A stretch of 64,000 nt of DNA, from positions 496,001 through 560,000 of the forward strand of contig MPCU01000002.1 of assembly GCA_001874305.1 (NCBI GenBank), read 5' to 3'. Positions 34,742-44,888 of this stretch are shown here, piece by piece. The translations under genes were made by a program, and so were the position numbers. The notes under the pieces are model-generated. The model saw only the letters and a program-made list of their open reading frames with translations, was not told the DNA's origin and did not search any database. How positions within the stretch are numbered: position 1 is the first letter of the stretch; each line of letters opens with the position of its first letter. The DNA is from Bacteriovorax sp. MedPE-SWde. Its GTDB lineage: Bacteria > Bdellovibrionota > Bacteriovoracia > Bacteriovoracales > Bacteriovoracaceae.

Positions 34742-35113
34742 ATGGAAACAATAGAAATCCTACTTGCAGAAGATGACCAAGATATCAGAGAACTCATTGA
34801 GTACGATATTTTAAAGATTTTTGGTAAAGAAAATTGTAAAGTTGATCTTGCCTCAAATGGAAGCCAGGCAATAGGACTTCTTAATCAGAATAAATATGAT
34901 GTTATTCTATCTGATTACCATCTACCAGACTTCTCCGGAGCACAAGTTAGAAAGTCCCTAAAGACTGAAACTCCATTTATCTATATTAGTGGTGATATTA
35001 GTATTATTGGTGACTGTGATAATAAATCAATATTTGCTTTAGAAAAACCATTTAAAACTGAAGACCTTCAAGAAATTCTAAAAAGAACAGTTCAAACGAC
35101 AAAGATACAATAA
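34742..35113 (+). CDS. Single-domain response regulator
   Basis: 123 residues forming only a receiver domain. The acid pair is in LLAEDDQD (DD at 10-11 of the mature numbering), the phospho-acceptor Asp is in VILSDYHLPDF, Thr/Ser in FIYISGD and Lys in ALEKPF. Such CheY-like or Spo0F-like proteins shuttle phosphate. It is not clearly CheY (no typical FliM-face residues), but sits next to the chemotaxis operon (convergent, ending 1 bp from cheB), so a chemotactic role is possible. Confidence 0.85.
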   Translation: METIEILLAEDDQDIRELIEYDILKIFGKENCKVDLASNGSQAIGLLNQNKYDVILSDYHLPDFSGAQVRKSLKTETPFIYISGDISIIGDCDNKSIFALEKPFKTEDLQEILKRTVQTTKIQ

Positions 35114-36523
35114 TTAACTGGCCTCGATATTTTCATTTTTTTGCCAACTCAACTCGGCCATCTTGCTTGCAATATCGTCTTTGTGTTCAGCAAACATTAC
35201 AGCACCTATTCGTGCAGCTTCTTTTGGCATACCGTATACAATACAAGAGTCTTCGTCCTGCCCAATAGTATATGAACCTGCATTTTTCAGATTCAACATT
35301 TCGGCGGCACCATCTTTTCCCATTCCAGTTAGTATAACTGAAACAACATGCCTACTTTTAGTAAAGGGCACTACGGATTTAAACAAATAATCAACAGAAG
35401 GTTTAAATCTATTTACAGGAGCATCATCAGTAATTTTAACTTTAAAAACTCCGGACTCATTAACAACCTTCATCTGCTTACCACCAGGTGCTACTAAGAT
35501 TTTATTCTTTTCAACTAATTCTCCATCTACTGCTTCTTTTACTAAGAATGGACATAGACTATTCATTCTATCTGCAAAGGCTTTAGAGAATACAGGAGGT
35601 ATATGCTGAACAATAAGCATAGGAGGTATTTCTTTTGGAAGTTTCGTTAATATGTCCTTAAGTGCATTAGTCCCACCTGTTGACGAGCCCATTACCACAA
35701 GAGAGTCTAGATTCATTTTAGAGACAGGACGAGTACCAATCTTATTTAATGTAGCTAGACTTTTTTTAGAAAGCGATGCTTCTTTAATTTTCTCAATCAA
35801 TATTGGCGCTACAACAGGAAGTTGTGACACCTCTGGCTTTTGAATATAGTCAAAAGCGCCATGTTCTAGAGCTTCAAGAACAAGAGGCCCTTCTTCCATA
35901 CTAATAGAAGTAACCATAATAGTAGGTATATTATGCTTAGGACCAATGATTTTTAAAAGTTCAACTCCAGTCATCTCTGGCATATGTATGTCTAGAGTTA
36001 GAACATCTGGTTGATGTTCAATAATGAGAGCCTCAACATCACTAGGTTTTTCTGCCATTGCACAAACAGTGATCCCGTCAGCTTTAGAAAGTACTTTATT
36101 TAATAGGTTTCGAATTGTTCTAGAGTCATCTACAATAAGAACTTTGACATCTCTTTTTTCAACAACCTTAGTTTTAACAGGCTTTAATGATTTAGATACT
36201 CTAAGCTTCCCATTATCTGGAAAAAAGAGAACCTCAAACTGATCTTCTCTTAGAACTTTCTTAACTTCATTCTTAGTATAATTTTCAAGTAATGTAGCAA
36301 TACCATTTATAGCAAAACTCGGGCCTATAACTTTATAAGTCAGATCATCTTCTTGAAAAGTATCTTGTGCGATTTGAATCAAATTTTTGACTTGATGTCT
36401 ATCTGATCCATCAAGGATTGCGGCCATTGCCTTTCCTTGAGAATTTAAAGCAGTAACAAAAACTTGATTAGTAAGTTTAAAGTACTGCTGACTTCCATCT
36501 TTTATACTAAGTGTTTTTAGCAT
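35114..36523 (-). CDS. cheB: CheB methylesterase with REC and decayed CheD-like N-terminus
   Basis: 469 residues, about 110 longer than usual. Residues about 15-112 resemble CheD in order of elements (GKAMAAIL for GxMAH, later NGIATLLENYTKNEVKKVL, then NGKLRVSK), but lack the catalytic GLGSC Cys and the His, so it is probably a pseudoenzyme. REC domain at about 125-250 with phospho-Asp178. Methylesterase domain at about 272-460 with Ser281 in GSSTGG, His307 in VQHIP and Asp in TGMGKDGA, all intact. It demethylates or deamidates receptors when phosphorylated. Last gene of the che operon. Confidence 0.9.
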   Translation of the reverse strand: MLKTLSIKDGSQQYFKLTNQVFVTALNSQGKAMAAILDGSDRHQVKNLIQIAQDTFQEDDLTYKVIGPSFAINGIATLLENYTKNEVKKVLREDQFEVLFFPDNGKLRVSKSLKPVKTKVVEKRDVKVLIVDDSRTIRNLLNKVLSKADGITVCAMAEKPSDVEALIIEHQPDVLTLDIHMPEMTGVELLKIIGPKHNIPTIMVTSISMEEGPLVLEALEHGAFDYIQKPEVSQLPVVAPILIEKIKEASLSKKSLATLNKIGTRPVSKMNLDSLVVMGSSTGGTNALKDILTKLPKEIPPMLIVQHIPPVFSKAFADRMNSLCPFLVKEAVDGELVEKNKILVAPGGKQMKVVNESGVFKVKITDDAPVNRFKPSVDYLFKSVVPFTKSRHVVSVILTGMGKDGAAEMLNLKNAGSYTIGQDEDSCIVYGMPKEAARIGAVMFAEHKDDIASKMAELSWQKNENIEAS

Positions 36524-36535
36524 TTATATATTTCC

Positions 36536-38395
36536 TTACTTCTTACTCAAATAATCACTAGACATGTATGCGAAACTTGTAATCGGGACAACATCTGTTG
36601 CCACTTCAGAAAGTTCGCATTTAACGTTGATATCCTCTACTATAAGGTGAGCATTATCCCACTCTAGCATTTTCTCTCCAGCATGCTTAGACGCCTTTCC
36701 AAAAACAAGAAACGATGATCTCTTAGTTTTGTTCTCAGAACAAATTGGATCATATAGTTTCTTAAAGTCAGCGAGATAAACTGTATCTTTTTCAAAAGAA
36801 GATGGCATATCATCTAAGAGTTCCACTTTATACTTCAACTTCCTTCCTAACTCATCTTTAAATGCCGCCAAAATATTATCTTGCCCTTCAAAGAACATTA
36901 CAGTTGGTGGTTGAGAATCATGAAGCTCACTAAAAAAGAATTCAACTTTCTTTTGATCTGATATAGAAGAATAGATTGCTCTAAACTTAGTATCCGCATT
37001 TTCAATAACAATCTTATGCTCAAACTCTTTATCAACACTTGAAACATGACTTGTCTCAAACATTCTATCCATAAAGGCCACTTTGAGCTTTGTTTTAATT
37101 TCTTCACCACGCTCTAGAATGTTATTTAAAGCTGGTTTTTCGATAAAGTCAGATGCACCTGAACGCAAGGCCTTCATAGCAGCATCGGAGTCATCCCTCG
37201 ATGCCGACGAAATCATCACAACAGGAGGGTGTCCTTTTTTATAGTGTCTTTGTAGATAAGTCACACCATCCATTTCTGGCATATGAATATCTAGAGTCAT
37301 AATATCTGGTTTTAACTTTTCAACCATCTCATTTGCTTCAATACCATTCTTAGCAACACCTACAACTTCAAAACTTTGATCAGAGCTAAAAATCTTCTTT
37401 AATAAAGTTAAAATACTTGAAGAGTCATCGACACAAAGAACCTTTAACACGCTTGGCATTTCTGGCATTTTTGATACTGGAGCTTTAACTACAGGAGTAG
37501 GAGCAGCTTTCGATGTCGTTGTGACTGCGGGAGCAATTGGCTCGACGATTTTATGTTTATATATTGATGGTCCAACATTACTTATTTCTAACTTTAAACC
37601 ACCTAAAGACTCCGAAATACCACTAAAAAAGAATGAGGTATCATGCATATGGTTAAGAAAGTCTTTCATTATCTTTTCTATTTGCTCGGGTCTAAAATAA
37701 ATAAATACATTTCTACAGAATATAATATCAAACTTTTTTCCGACCATTTGAGACTTAAAATCGAGTAGGTTTAACGGTTTGAATGAGACGTTATTAGTTA
37801 GAGTTTTCTTCGCCTTTACGTACTCTGAGATATCCCCTTTCCCTCTTGCCCAGTGATCAGCAAGATAATTCATCGGAACACTTTTAATTTCTCTTCTATG
37901 GTATACACCATTCGTTCCGACCTTAACGGACTCGGGATCAATGTCACTACCAAAGATATGATACTTCATCGATGGATCAACTTTTGGAAGATAAAAGTCT
38001 AAAAACATTGAAAGAGAATAAACTTCTTGACCACGAGAACATGCAGCAGACCAAATATTTATAGTATTCTCACCTCTTGCTTTTACATCAGCGACGATTT
38101 GGGCAAGATTAGCTTTAACATATTCAAAATGGTTAAATTCTCTAAAAAAGAATGTATGATGTGTAGTTAACAAGGAAACAAGAATTCCTGATTCCTTCTC
38201 CATATTCTTTTCTAAGAAAGAAATATACTGTTCAGGTTCTTGAAGCCCAAGTTCAAGCATTCGCTTCTTGACCCTGGTTTGAACCATTAGAGCTTGCTTT
38301 TCCTCTAAAACATTACCTGATATTTTAGCAACAATCCCAGAGACCGTTTTAATAAGCAGGTCATACCCGCCAGTACGTTGTTGTGCAGTACTCAT
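36536..38395 (-). CDS. cheR: CheR methyltransferase fused to REC and a CheB-like pseudo-domain
   Basis: 619 residues. CheR at about 1-285: TTHHTFFFRE, SAM-binding WSAACSRGQEVYS, and FCRNVFIYF. A Pro/Ala/Thr linker (287-312) leads to a REC domain (about 316-440, Asp369 in TLDIHMPEMDG) almost the same as the REC of CheB. Residues about 465-619 align in pattern with the CheB esterase (AIYSS, PPTVMFF, AFKDELGRKL, VELLDD) but the GSSTGG and QHIP catalytic sites are replaced. So it looks like CheR plus a decayed CheB. It methylates receptors. Follows cheW and precedes cheB in the operon. Confidence 0.9.
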   Translation of the reverse strand: MSTAQQRTGGYDLLIKTVSGIVAKISGNVLEEKQALMVQTRVKKRMLELGLQEPEQYISFLEKNMEKESGILVSLLTTHHTFFFREFNHFEYVKANLAQIVADVKARGENTINIWSAACSRGQEVYSLSMFLDFYLPKVDPSMKYHIFGSDIDPESVKVGTNGVYHRREIKSVPMNYLADHWARGKGDISEYVKAKKTLTNNVSFKPLNLLDFKSQMVGKKFDIIFCRNVFIYFRPEQIEKIMKDFLNHMHDTSFFFSGISESLGGLKLEISNVGPSIYKHKIVEPIAPAVTTTSKAAPTPVVKAPVSKMPEMPSVLKVLCVDDSSSILTLLKKIFSSDQSFEVVGVAKNGIEANEMVEKLKPDIMTLDIHMPEMDGVTYLQRHYKKGHPPVVMISSASRDDSDAAMKALRSGASDFIEKPALNNILERGEEIKTKLKVAFMDRMFETSHVSSVDKEFEHKIVIENADTKFRAIYSSISDQKKVEFFFSELHDSQPPTVMFFEGQDNILAAFKDELGRKLKYKVELLDDMPSSFEKDTVYLADFKKLYDPICSENKTKRSSFLVFGKASKHAGEKMLEWDNAHLIVEDINVKCELSEVATDVVPITSFAYMSSDYLSKK

Positions 38396-38419
38396 ATATC
38401 CTCTCTCATTAGATGTCTT

Positions 38420-38917
38420 TTATGCTGCTGATTTTAATCCACCAACGGCCTTTAAATCTTTAAGGTCGAGTACTTTTGCCACATCAAGAAGTACTGTTAA
38501 AGCATCTTCTTTTCTATATACGCCATTAATATATTCTGCATTTACTTGTGACTCAATTTCTGGCACATCATTTACTTCATCAGTAGTAAATGCCAATACT
38601 TTGTTAATCGAATCAACAACAATACCTAAGTTCATTCCATTAAGATCAACGATGATTACTGATTCTTCATGGTTATTCTCTTTAGGCTTAATCTTTAACT
38701 TTGTCCTCAGGTCTACAACAGATATAACCTGTCCTCTTAAGTTCATTATCCCTAAGAAGTGAGACGGCGCTTTTGGAATTGGCGTCGTTTCTGGAACTGA
38801 AATAACTTCTCTTACAGATAATAGTGGAAGTGCATAATCTTCTTCCCCCAGGCTAAACTCTAAGAAACGTTGTAATTCAGAATTTACATTTTCATTATTC
38901 AAATTTTCAATACTCAT
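38420..38917 (-). CDS. cheW: Chemotaxis adaptor CheW
   Basis: 165 residues. Typical SH3-like double-barrel fold: FSLGEEDYALPLLSVREVI at residues about 18-35, FLGIMNLRGQVISVVDLR and LGIVVDSINKVL. It couples receptors to CheA. AGGATG and other purines occur near its start. The gene begins one base after the cheA stop, so both are translationally linked. Confidence 0.93.
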   Translation of the reverse strand: MSIENLNNENVNSELQRFLEFSLGEEDYALPLLSVREVISVPETTPIPKAPSHFLGIMNLRGQVISVVDLRTKLKIKPKENNHEESVIIVDLNGMNLGIVVDSINKVLAFTTDEVNDVPEIESQVNAEYINGVYRKEDALTVLLDVAKVLDLKDLKAVGGLKSAA

Positions 38918-38918
38918 C

Positions 38919-41015
38919 CTATGCCACCCTTGCTATGTTTTCTTTAATAGAATTTTGATTCTTTTTTAGTGATCCACTATATAGTTCATTTAAATCTAGA
39001 ATAAATGACGGTTTCCCATCCCCTAAAATGGAACTTCCCATAAATCCTTTGCGACCTCTTATTTCATCACCAAGTTTCTTTATAACAACCTGCTGTTGAT
39101 GAAGAATATCGTCAACGAGAACTGCAAAATTAAAGTTCGCATTATGTATAATGATAGCGATCTTATCTATTGATTCACCATCATCCATCTTTCGACTAAG
39201 CGTTTGGCCTATATTAAAGACAGGGAGAACTTCACCTCTAAGGTTTAAACATTCTCCAAATCCAGTAATTTTATTCATCATTTCTTTTGTTGGCTTCAGT
39301 GATTCATGTACTTGAGATAGTGGAATAATATACTTCTCTCCACCAACTCTGATAACCATTCCATCGATGATTGCCATTGTTAATGGAAGACAAACTTTAA
39401 AAACACTCCCTTTACCCATTTCAGTCTTAACTTCAATAGTACCTGACATTCCCTCAATATTAGTTTTTACAACATCCATACCAACACCACGGCCAGATAC
39501 TTCAGTTACCTCTTCTTTTGTAGAGAAACCTGGGTGAAAAATGTATTGAATCATTTCATGAGGGGGAATTTCCTTATTAGGATTAATTAATCCACACTCA
39601 ATCGCTTTCGCTCTAATGATATTATGGTCAATTCCACCACCGTCGTCATTTATCTGAATTACGAGATTATTACCTTCATGGAATGCTCTGATTTCAACAT
39701 TTCCAACTTCATTCTTTCCGGCCTTAATCCTACCATCTGTCGACTCTAGACCATGATCAACAGCGTTTCTCACGATGTGAACAAGTGGATCTGAAAGATT
39801 TTCTAAAACTGTTTTATCTATCTCTGTATCTTCACCAACAAGGTGAAGCTTAACTTGCTTATTAAGAGTTTTTGATGTGTCTCTAACAATACGATTCATC
39901 TTTTGCAGAGTTGCTTTAAGAGGAACCATTCTCAATGACATAGAGATTTCTTGAATTTCTTTTGAAAGCTTTCCAAGTTGTGCTATAGACTTATTTGCCA
40001 GTCCATCTTGAATAGCAACAAATCGTCTTTGATCAAGAACCGTTTGTAAAATCACAAGTTCACCAACTACGTTATTAAGTTTTTCAACTCTAGAAAGAGC
40101 TACTCTAATACTCTCATCTTCGGATTTTTTCTTAGGTGGTTTTTCTTTTTGAACGGGTAATTTTGGTGCTGATTTTATATCTGTTACATTATTAACAGGA
40201 GCTGCCTCAGCAACTACAGGTTCAGTCTCAACGACAGTTTGAGCAACAATATCCTCGCCCTTCTTAATTGTTAAACCTTCATCTGCGTCATTTTTTGGTG
40301 CTGTCTCAATCCCAAGTTGTTTAAAGATTTCTTCGTCACTTAGGCCAATCTCTCTAAGAGACTCTATCGCACTATTTGAAATTTCTACTTCTTCATTACT
40401 TTCTTCACTTACTGTTTCTGCAATTACTTCTTCAGCTGCTTCACCATCTTCTTCAAAATCTGAATCATCAAACATGACAGCATCTGGAACTTCCTCAAAA
40501 TTTTCTGCAGCAGGAGTTACGACCTCGACAGGGTCTTCTTCAAAGTATTCTGCAGCAACTTCTTCGACTTCTGCAACAGGAGCTTCTTCTACTTGTGCTT
40601 CGGCCTGAACTTCAGCTTCTCCAACAGTGTCTCCACTGACAACAGAAATAATTTTAGCGATGATAGCGTCATTATCAAATGTCGCTTCAATATCATCACG
40701 TAGTGTATTTATCATGTGCGTAATGTGATCATTACACTCTAAAAGAATTGTGACGACAAAGTCATTAACCTGCATTTCTCCAGTTTTTAACTTAAGAATT
40801 AGGTTTTCCATTTCATGTGTAAATTCGGCCACTTCACCAAAGCCAACAGCTCTTGATGTACCCTTTAAATTATGTGCTAATCTAAAAATTTGATCGAGAA
40901 GGTCCGTGCTATCATTATCATCTTCAAGCGCTAAAAACGCCTGCTCTGAATCCTCCAGCAGTTGTAGCGACTCTTCTAAAAAGTCTTCCTTCAATTCTCT
41001 TTCAAAATCTTCCAT
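38919..41015 (-). CDS. cheA: Chemotaxis histidine kinase CheA
   Basis: 698 residues from the ATG at 41015, favoured because GAGGA is 6 bases upstream; an ATG at 41021 lies only one base from it. P1 HPt domain with phospho-His in AHNLKGTSRAVGF (near residue 48). A long Glu/Val-rich linker (about 130-290), where the CheY/CheB-binding P2 would be, appears unstructured. P3 dimerisation about 300-370, P4 ATPase with N-box HIVRNAVDHGLES and GRGVGMDVV, P5 CheW-like domain from about 545. First gene of cheA-cheW-cheR-cheB with a sigma-28-like promoter. Confidence 0.95.
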   Translation of the reverse strand: MEDFERELKEDFLEESLQLLEDSEQAFLALEDDNDSTDLLDQIFRLAHNLKGTSRAVGFGEVAEFTHEMENLILKLKTGEMQVNDFVVTILLECNDHITHMINTLRDDIEATFDNDAIIAKIISVVSGDTVGEAEVQAEAQVEEAPVAEVEEVAAEYFEEDPVEVVTPAAENFEEVPDAVMFDDSDFEEDGEAAEEVIAETVSEESNEEVEISNSAIESLREIGLSDEEIFKQLGIETAPKNDADEGLTIKKGEDIVAQTVVETEPVVAEAAPVNNVTDIKSAPKLPVQKEKPPKKKSEDESIRVALSRVEKLNNVVGELVILQTVLDQRRFVAIQDGLANKSIAQLGKLSKEIQEISMSLRMVPLKATLQKMNRIVRDTSKTLNKQVKLHLVGEDTEIDKTVLENLSDPLVHIVRNAVDHGLESTDGRIKAGKNEVGNVEIRAFHEGNNLVIQINDDGGGIDHNIIRAKAIECGLINPNKEIPPHEMIQYIFHPGFSTKEEVTEVSGRGVGMDVVKTNIEGMSGTIEVKTEMGKGSVFKVCLPLTMAIIDGMVIRVGGEKYIIPLSQVHESLKPTKEMMNKITGFGECLNLRGEVLPVFNIGQTLSRKMDDGESIDKIAIIIHNANFNFAVLVDDILHQQQVVIKKLGDEIRGRKGFMGSSILGDGKPSFILDLNELYSGSLKKNQNSIKENIARVA

Positions 41016-41051
41016 TTCCATTCCTCGGATTTTTCTTAATCTTCTAAGGAC

Positions 41052-41078
41052 ATATCGGCTAAATAAATGGCTTAATTA
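41052..41078 (-). promoter_or_regulatory. Sigma-28-like promoter of the che operon
   Basis: Minus strand reads TAAT, 15 bp, GCCGATAT. The -10 matches GCCGATAA in seven of eight bases and the -35 matches TAAA in three. The left edge lies 31-37 bp from the start codon, as in the other members. Confidence 0.62.
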
Positions 41079-41254
41079 GGTAAAATTTTAAATTAATATT
41101 CTTTGTTCACTTAGTACTTTTTTACCTATTACAATTCATGCTTAAATGGTTGAAATTATATAGGTTTTTTTGTGAAAAAGTTCATGAATCATGGTGATAT
41201 TTTGTTGATTGGGAACCTGCCATTGATTGTCGACAGATTCCCATATTGAAGTAA

Positions 41255-44200
41255 TTAAGGTTGATGATTTTTTAAGGTCTCAATCCATCTAAGGCGAGGA
41301 AAATCACCTTCTACCCAGTAGAAGTGCTCGGCCATTAAACTAAATGTTTCACAGAAAACAGGCGGATTTACAAAACAAGATACTGTTGCTGTTCTAGCGG
41401 TACTCGTGTTGTCAAAGGCATTGCCATCTCCAGAGATAACATTAGTAAATGTTCCACCTCCAGACCCATAGAAGGCCGAAGGTGTTCCAGAGAATTTCAG
41501 CATATTAGTTGCAGCATCTATATTTGACGTAGTACTAATACCTACAATACCACCACAGTTTAATGAACAAGCAGATCCATCGCCCACAGTCGATACAGTA
41601 TTTAATCCTGAAGTAACAGCTTGTCCTGCTATTCCTCCAACGGTGTCATTACCATCAACAATACCAGAGTTAACAAGAGCAGCTCCAATTATATTCGTTG
41701 CAGAACCGACAACTCCCCCCACAATATCTGAAGAGGACTGTCCTGTTACAGAAGTCGCAGAATCGACATTAATATTAAAGAGAGTCATATTTGTTGCACC
41801 ACCGGTTAGAGCGATTGACCCAGCAACACCTCCAGTCCCAGCAGAACCGGTACTAGAAATGGCCGAGCTAACTATTTTGATATCTTCTATTTCTACATTA
41901 TCATTAGTACTTGATGTTAAACTCCCTATAAGTCCACCAGCTTTACCAGGTCCAGTCCCCGTTAATGTAGAGTTCCAAAGTTGGACACCATAGACACCTA
42001 TCCAACCACCTGTGGTGTTTACATCACCAGCAAGTCCACCGACATGTCCTGATCCAGAATTAGAGAGGTTTATGTTTTTCAAATATAGAGTTCTAAATCC
42101 TGTCGGTGTTTCATGATCAATTTCAGCACCATCTGTCATATTTCTAAAAAGACCGAGGTTTGTAGAAGAAGCTTCAGCTTTAGTCACATTTAGAATTGTA
42201 TTATCATTTCCTTTAAACTTTCCCTTAAACTCTGCCCATGGCGTAAACAAGGCAGGGTTATTTTGAAAGTCCAAATCACTCAGTAGAATATAATGGGCGC
42301 CTTTTATTTTAAACGAAGGCTCAATTAATTGAAGCTTTCCAAATAGTTCCCAGTCACTAATTGAACTTAAACCAAATGGTTTAGTCACTGAGCCAATATT
42401 ATCTATATAGCGATTAAAGAACTTATCTGAGAACTGTCGGTATTTTCCATCTCCTGCTAACTCCCAATTTATATGAGCAAATGAAGGAGCGGCCGAGCCA
42501 CCTGTCGGAGTAGTATTAGTATTTAAATTCGCTAAACTTGTATATGACATACATGTGTTAGTTCCACCGTTATCTACAAGAGCACAAGAGTTTGTAGCAA
42601 TTGTGTTTGCTGTACCAATAGCTGTTTGAGATGCTCCCCCCACAGATGCATAGGAATTAGTAACATTACAAGCAGTACAATTACCCACTAAGAGACCATC
42701 AGTTGCAGCGTTTGCTCCAGAGAGGATTCCTTCAAAGTAACTATTGTCTAGCGTAGCTGCACCATAGGATCCAATTAGACCTCCTGCTCCTGCAGAACTT
42801 GTAGAGTTAACAGTCATTGAAGAGTGAACAGAACTTATATTAAAAGTTCCTCCTGAGGCAATGATTCCTCCACTGGTTCCACCGTTACAAGTTACAGCTC
42901 CCTTAGTTGACGAGTAATCAATAGATCCTGCCCCTAGACCAGTTCCTACCACTCCTCCACAACTTGTCTTTCCAGAGATTGTTCCTTCATACTTAACCAT
43001 TCTAAGGTTTCCTGAAGTCGACGCCGAGACTTTTCCAAATATACCTCCGACAGGACCAGCACCACCGGCACCAACGAAAGCGTTTATATCTACCCGAGAA
43101 TTCACAAGCTCTGCATTAAAAATAGTAGCGTGTGTTACATTACCGGCGATACCGCCAATATCTGGATGTGTAAGAGTATTCTCAGTAAGGTTAATCACGC
43201 CTTGTGCTCCAATTGAAGTGAAATCCATAGCTTCTGCTAAACTACCAACAACTCCGCCAATTGCCTGCGCAGGATGATCAATTGTTATATTTAATCCTTC
43301 AACTTCAATAGAGTTGAAACTGACATTAGTCATCGTTTTTCCTACAACTCCACCTAAGTCTCTTGTTTTTTGAAGCGTATTTCCGGCCTCAGAATAAAAA
43401 TTAAATCCGTTTACAGCAACGCCTCGAAGAGGTCCTTCTAACCTTCCAAAGACTGCTCCAACTTCTCTTATATCACTTCCGCCTGTACCATCTAAAGTTA
43501 TTGAAGAGTTAGTTATCTTTATACCTTTTACTTCACCTGTGGATGTTGAGAAGTTTCCACCAACAAGCCCTATTCTTTCTATGAAAGTCGTACCTTCATT
43601 ATTTATGATATCCATATGAATATTATCAAGCTCGATGTCCTTTATTTTGATTGTAGTATTTGCACCAATTTTTCCAAATAGGATTCCTGTTCCAAATCCA
43701 GCATTTGTTCCGTAATCAAAAACACCTGTTGCGTTGGCGATTCGCAAATTCTCGATATTTCCGTCTATCGACCCAAAGAGTGCACCATTACCAGTGTTCG
43801 ACCCAGTATAATTATGATTAAAATTTGAAACTGTCCTTCCATTTCCATCAAGTTCACCACCACTTGTAATATTCATCGGACTTGATAGCGCAAGGTCCTC
43901 ACCAAGAAAATCGATGTCTTGACCTAAAACAAACTTATTATTAGAGTTTGATATAAAGGCAGTTTTAAATTGTGTAGGATTACAAATAACGTACCATGTT
44001 CCAGACCTTAAATTTACAGTATTAGACATAACGGCATTAGTCAGATGTGCTCCCTGACAGTAATTTGATTTTACAAATACGTTATTTTTATTTTGATAGA
44101 AACTGACATTGGTTTTAGTCTTGTAGTCCGGTTTCATATTAAATACTTCAACGGGGCCTGCGCAACTGGGTTGAGCAAATGACTTAATGATAAAAGTCAA

Positions 44201-44857
44201 AGGTGCAGCAGGGTCATTAAATATTGGAATCCTTAGGTTTGTATTATGACTCTGATCAAGAACACTTCCATAGTTCTGACAAGTAGACTTAAGCCCCGTA
44301 TCGATTGAGACCGCACCTGATTCGTCAAACTCTGGAATTATAATTCTAAATGACTGAGTTGCTCCTTTTACACAATCATCTGCAGTATTTTCTGCTTCAT
44401 TTTCATTTATTGCATATTGATTATTACAACTTATTAAAGTTAACGGATTGAACTGACCAACATCTCCTTGTGAAACAGGTAGACCAAATAAGTCATCGGC
44501 CTGACATCTCTTCTTAACGAGATTGAATGCAATATCCTGATCGCCCCCTCCGAGCTCAACGTTATCAACACCTGCACACTTTACAGTCCCTTCAAGAAAA
44601 TTTGCTCCGTCCCACGCAACAGTAACAAAACTCCAAGTCCCATTTTCAAGCTCTAGTACTTCTCCTGCAGAAATAATTCTCTTAGAGATATATGTTCCTG
44701 GCCGATCCTCGTTCTTACCAAAGACCATGAGACCACCAGATGAAAATGGACCAACTGCAAAGTTCATTTTAAAGGTTGCATTAGTCTTTCCCTCTTGTCC
44801 TCCACAGGACACTAAGAAGCTAAGTAAGGCGATAAGTGTAAGTAATTTTTTCATCAA
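41255..44857 (-). CDS. Giant lipoprotein with GLUG-like repeats
   Basis: 1200 residues. Lipobox LVSC near residue 18. From about residue 340 onward there are many repeats of the form GG(I/V/L)(V/A)G followed about 15-25 residues later by N/S-rich strands (for example GGIAGNVTHA, GGVVGSLAEA, GGLAGDVN, GGIAGQAV), a pattern of beta-helix GLUG or adhesin-like passenger domains. The C-terminal 50 residues (HFYWVEGDFPRLRWI) match the end of many such proteins. Likely exposed at the cell surface and involved in attachment. GAGGA precedes the ATG, and a sigma-28-like promoter lies upstream, so it may belong to the motility regulon. Confidence 0.85.
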   Translation of the reverse strand: MMKKLLTLIALLSFLVSCGGQEGKTNATFKMNFAVGPFSSGGLMVFGKNEDRPGTYISKRIISAGEVLELENGTWSFVTVAWDGANFLEGTVKCAGVDNVELGGGDQDIAFNLVKKRCQADDLFGLPVSQGDVGQFNPLTLISCNNQYAINENEAENTADDCVKGATQSFRIIIPEFDESGAVSIDTGLKSTCQNYGSVLDQSHNTNLRIPIFNDPAAPLTFIIKSFAQPSCAGPVEVFNMKPDYKTKTNVSFYQNKNNVFVKSNYCQGAHLTNAVMSNTVNLRSGTWYVICNPTQFKTAFISNSNNKFVLGQDIDFLGEDLALSSPMNITSGGELDGNGRTVSNFNHNYTGSNTGNGALFGSIDGNIENLRIANATGVFDYGTNAGFGTGILFGKIGANTTIKIKDIELDNIHMDIINNEGTTFIERIGLVGGNFSTSTGEVKGIKITNSSITLDGTGGSDIREVGAVFGRLEGPLRGVAVNGFNFYSEAGNTLQKTRDLGGVVGKTMTNVSFNSIEVEGLNITIDHPAQAIGGVVGSLAEAMDFTSIGAQGVINLTENTLTHPDIGGIAGNVTHATIFNAELVNSRVDINAFVGAGGAGPVGGIFGKVSASTSGNLRMVKYEGTISGKTSCGGVVGTGLGAGSIDYSSTKGAVTCNGGTSGGIIASGGTFNISSVHSSMTVNSTSSAGAGGLIGSYGAATLDNSYFEGILSGANAATDGLLVGNCTACNVTNSYASVGGASQTAIGTANTIATNSCALVDNGGTNTCMSYTSLANLNTNTTPTGGSAAPSFAHINWELAGDGKYRQFSDKFFNRYIDNIGSVTKPFGLSSISDWELFGKLQLIEPSFKIKGAHYILLSDLDFQNNPALFTPWAEFKGKFKGNDNTILNVTKAEASSTNLGLFRNMTDGAEIDHETPTGFRTLYLKNINLSNSGSGHVGGLAGDVNTTGGWIGVYGVQLWNSTLTGTGPGKAGGLIGSLTSSTNDNVEIEDIKIVSSAISSTGSAGTGGVAGSIALTGGATNMTLFNINVDSATSVTGQSSSDIVGGVVGSATNIIGAALVNSGIVDGNDTVGGIAGQAVTSGLNTVSTVGDGSACSLNCGGIVGISTTSNIDAATNMLKFSGTPSAFYGSGGGTFTNVISGDGNAFDNTSTARTATVSCFVNPPVFCETFSLMAEHFYWVEGDFPRLRWIETLKNHQP

Positions 44858-44888
44858 ATCCTCTAGTGCTTTATAATACTCTTAAAGC

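Noticed and set aside
41643-41993. Plus-strand open frame of 116 codons antisense to the GLUG lipoprotein
   Set aside because: Pro/Ala-rich translation reflects the Gly-rich repeats on the coding strand; no independent support.
41300-43900. Possible DNA repeat array in the giant lipoprotein
   Set aside because: The repeats are protein-level (GG..G) with diverged nucleotide sequence; they are not tandem DNA repeats.
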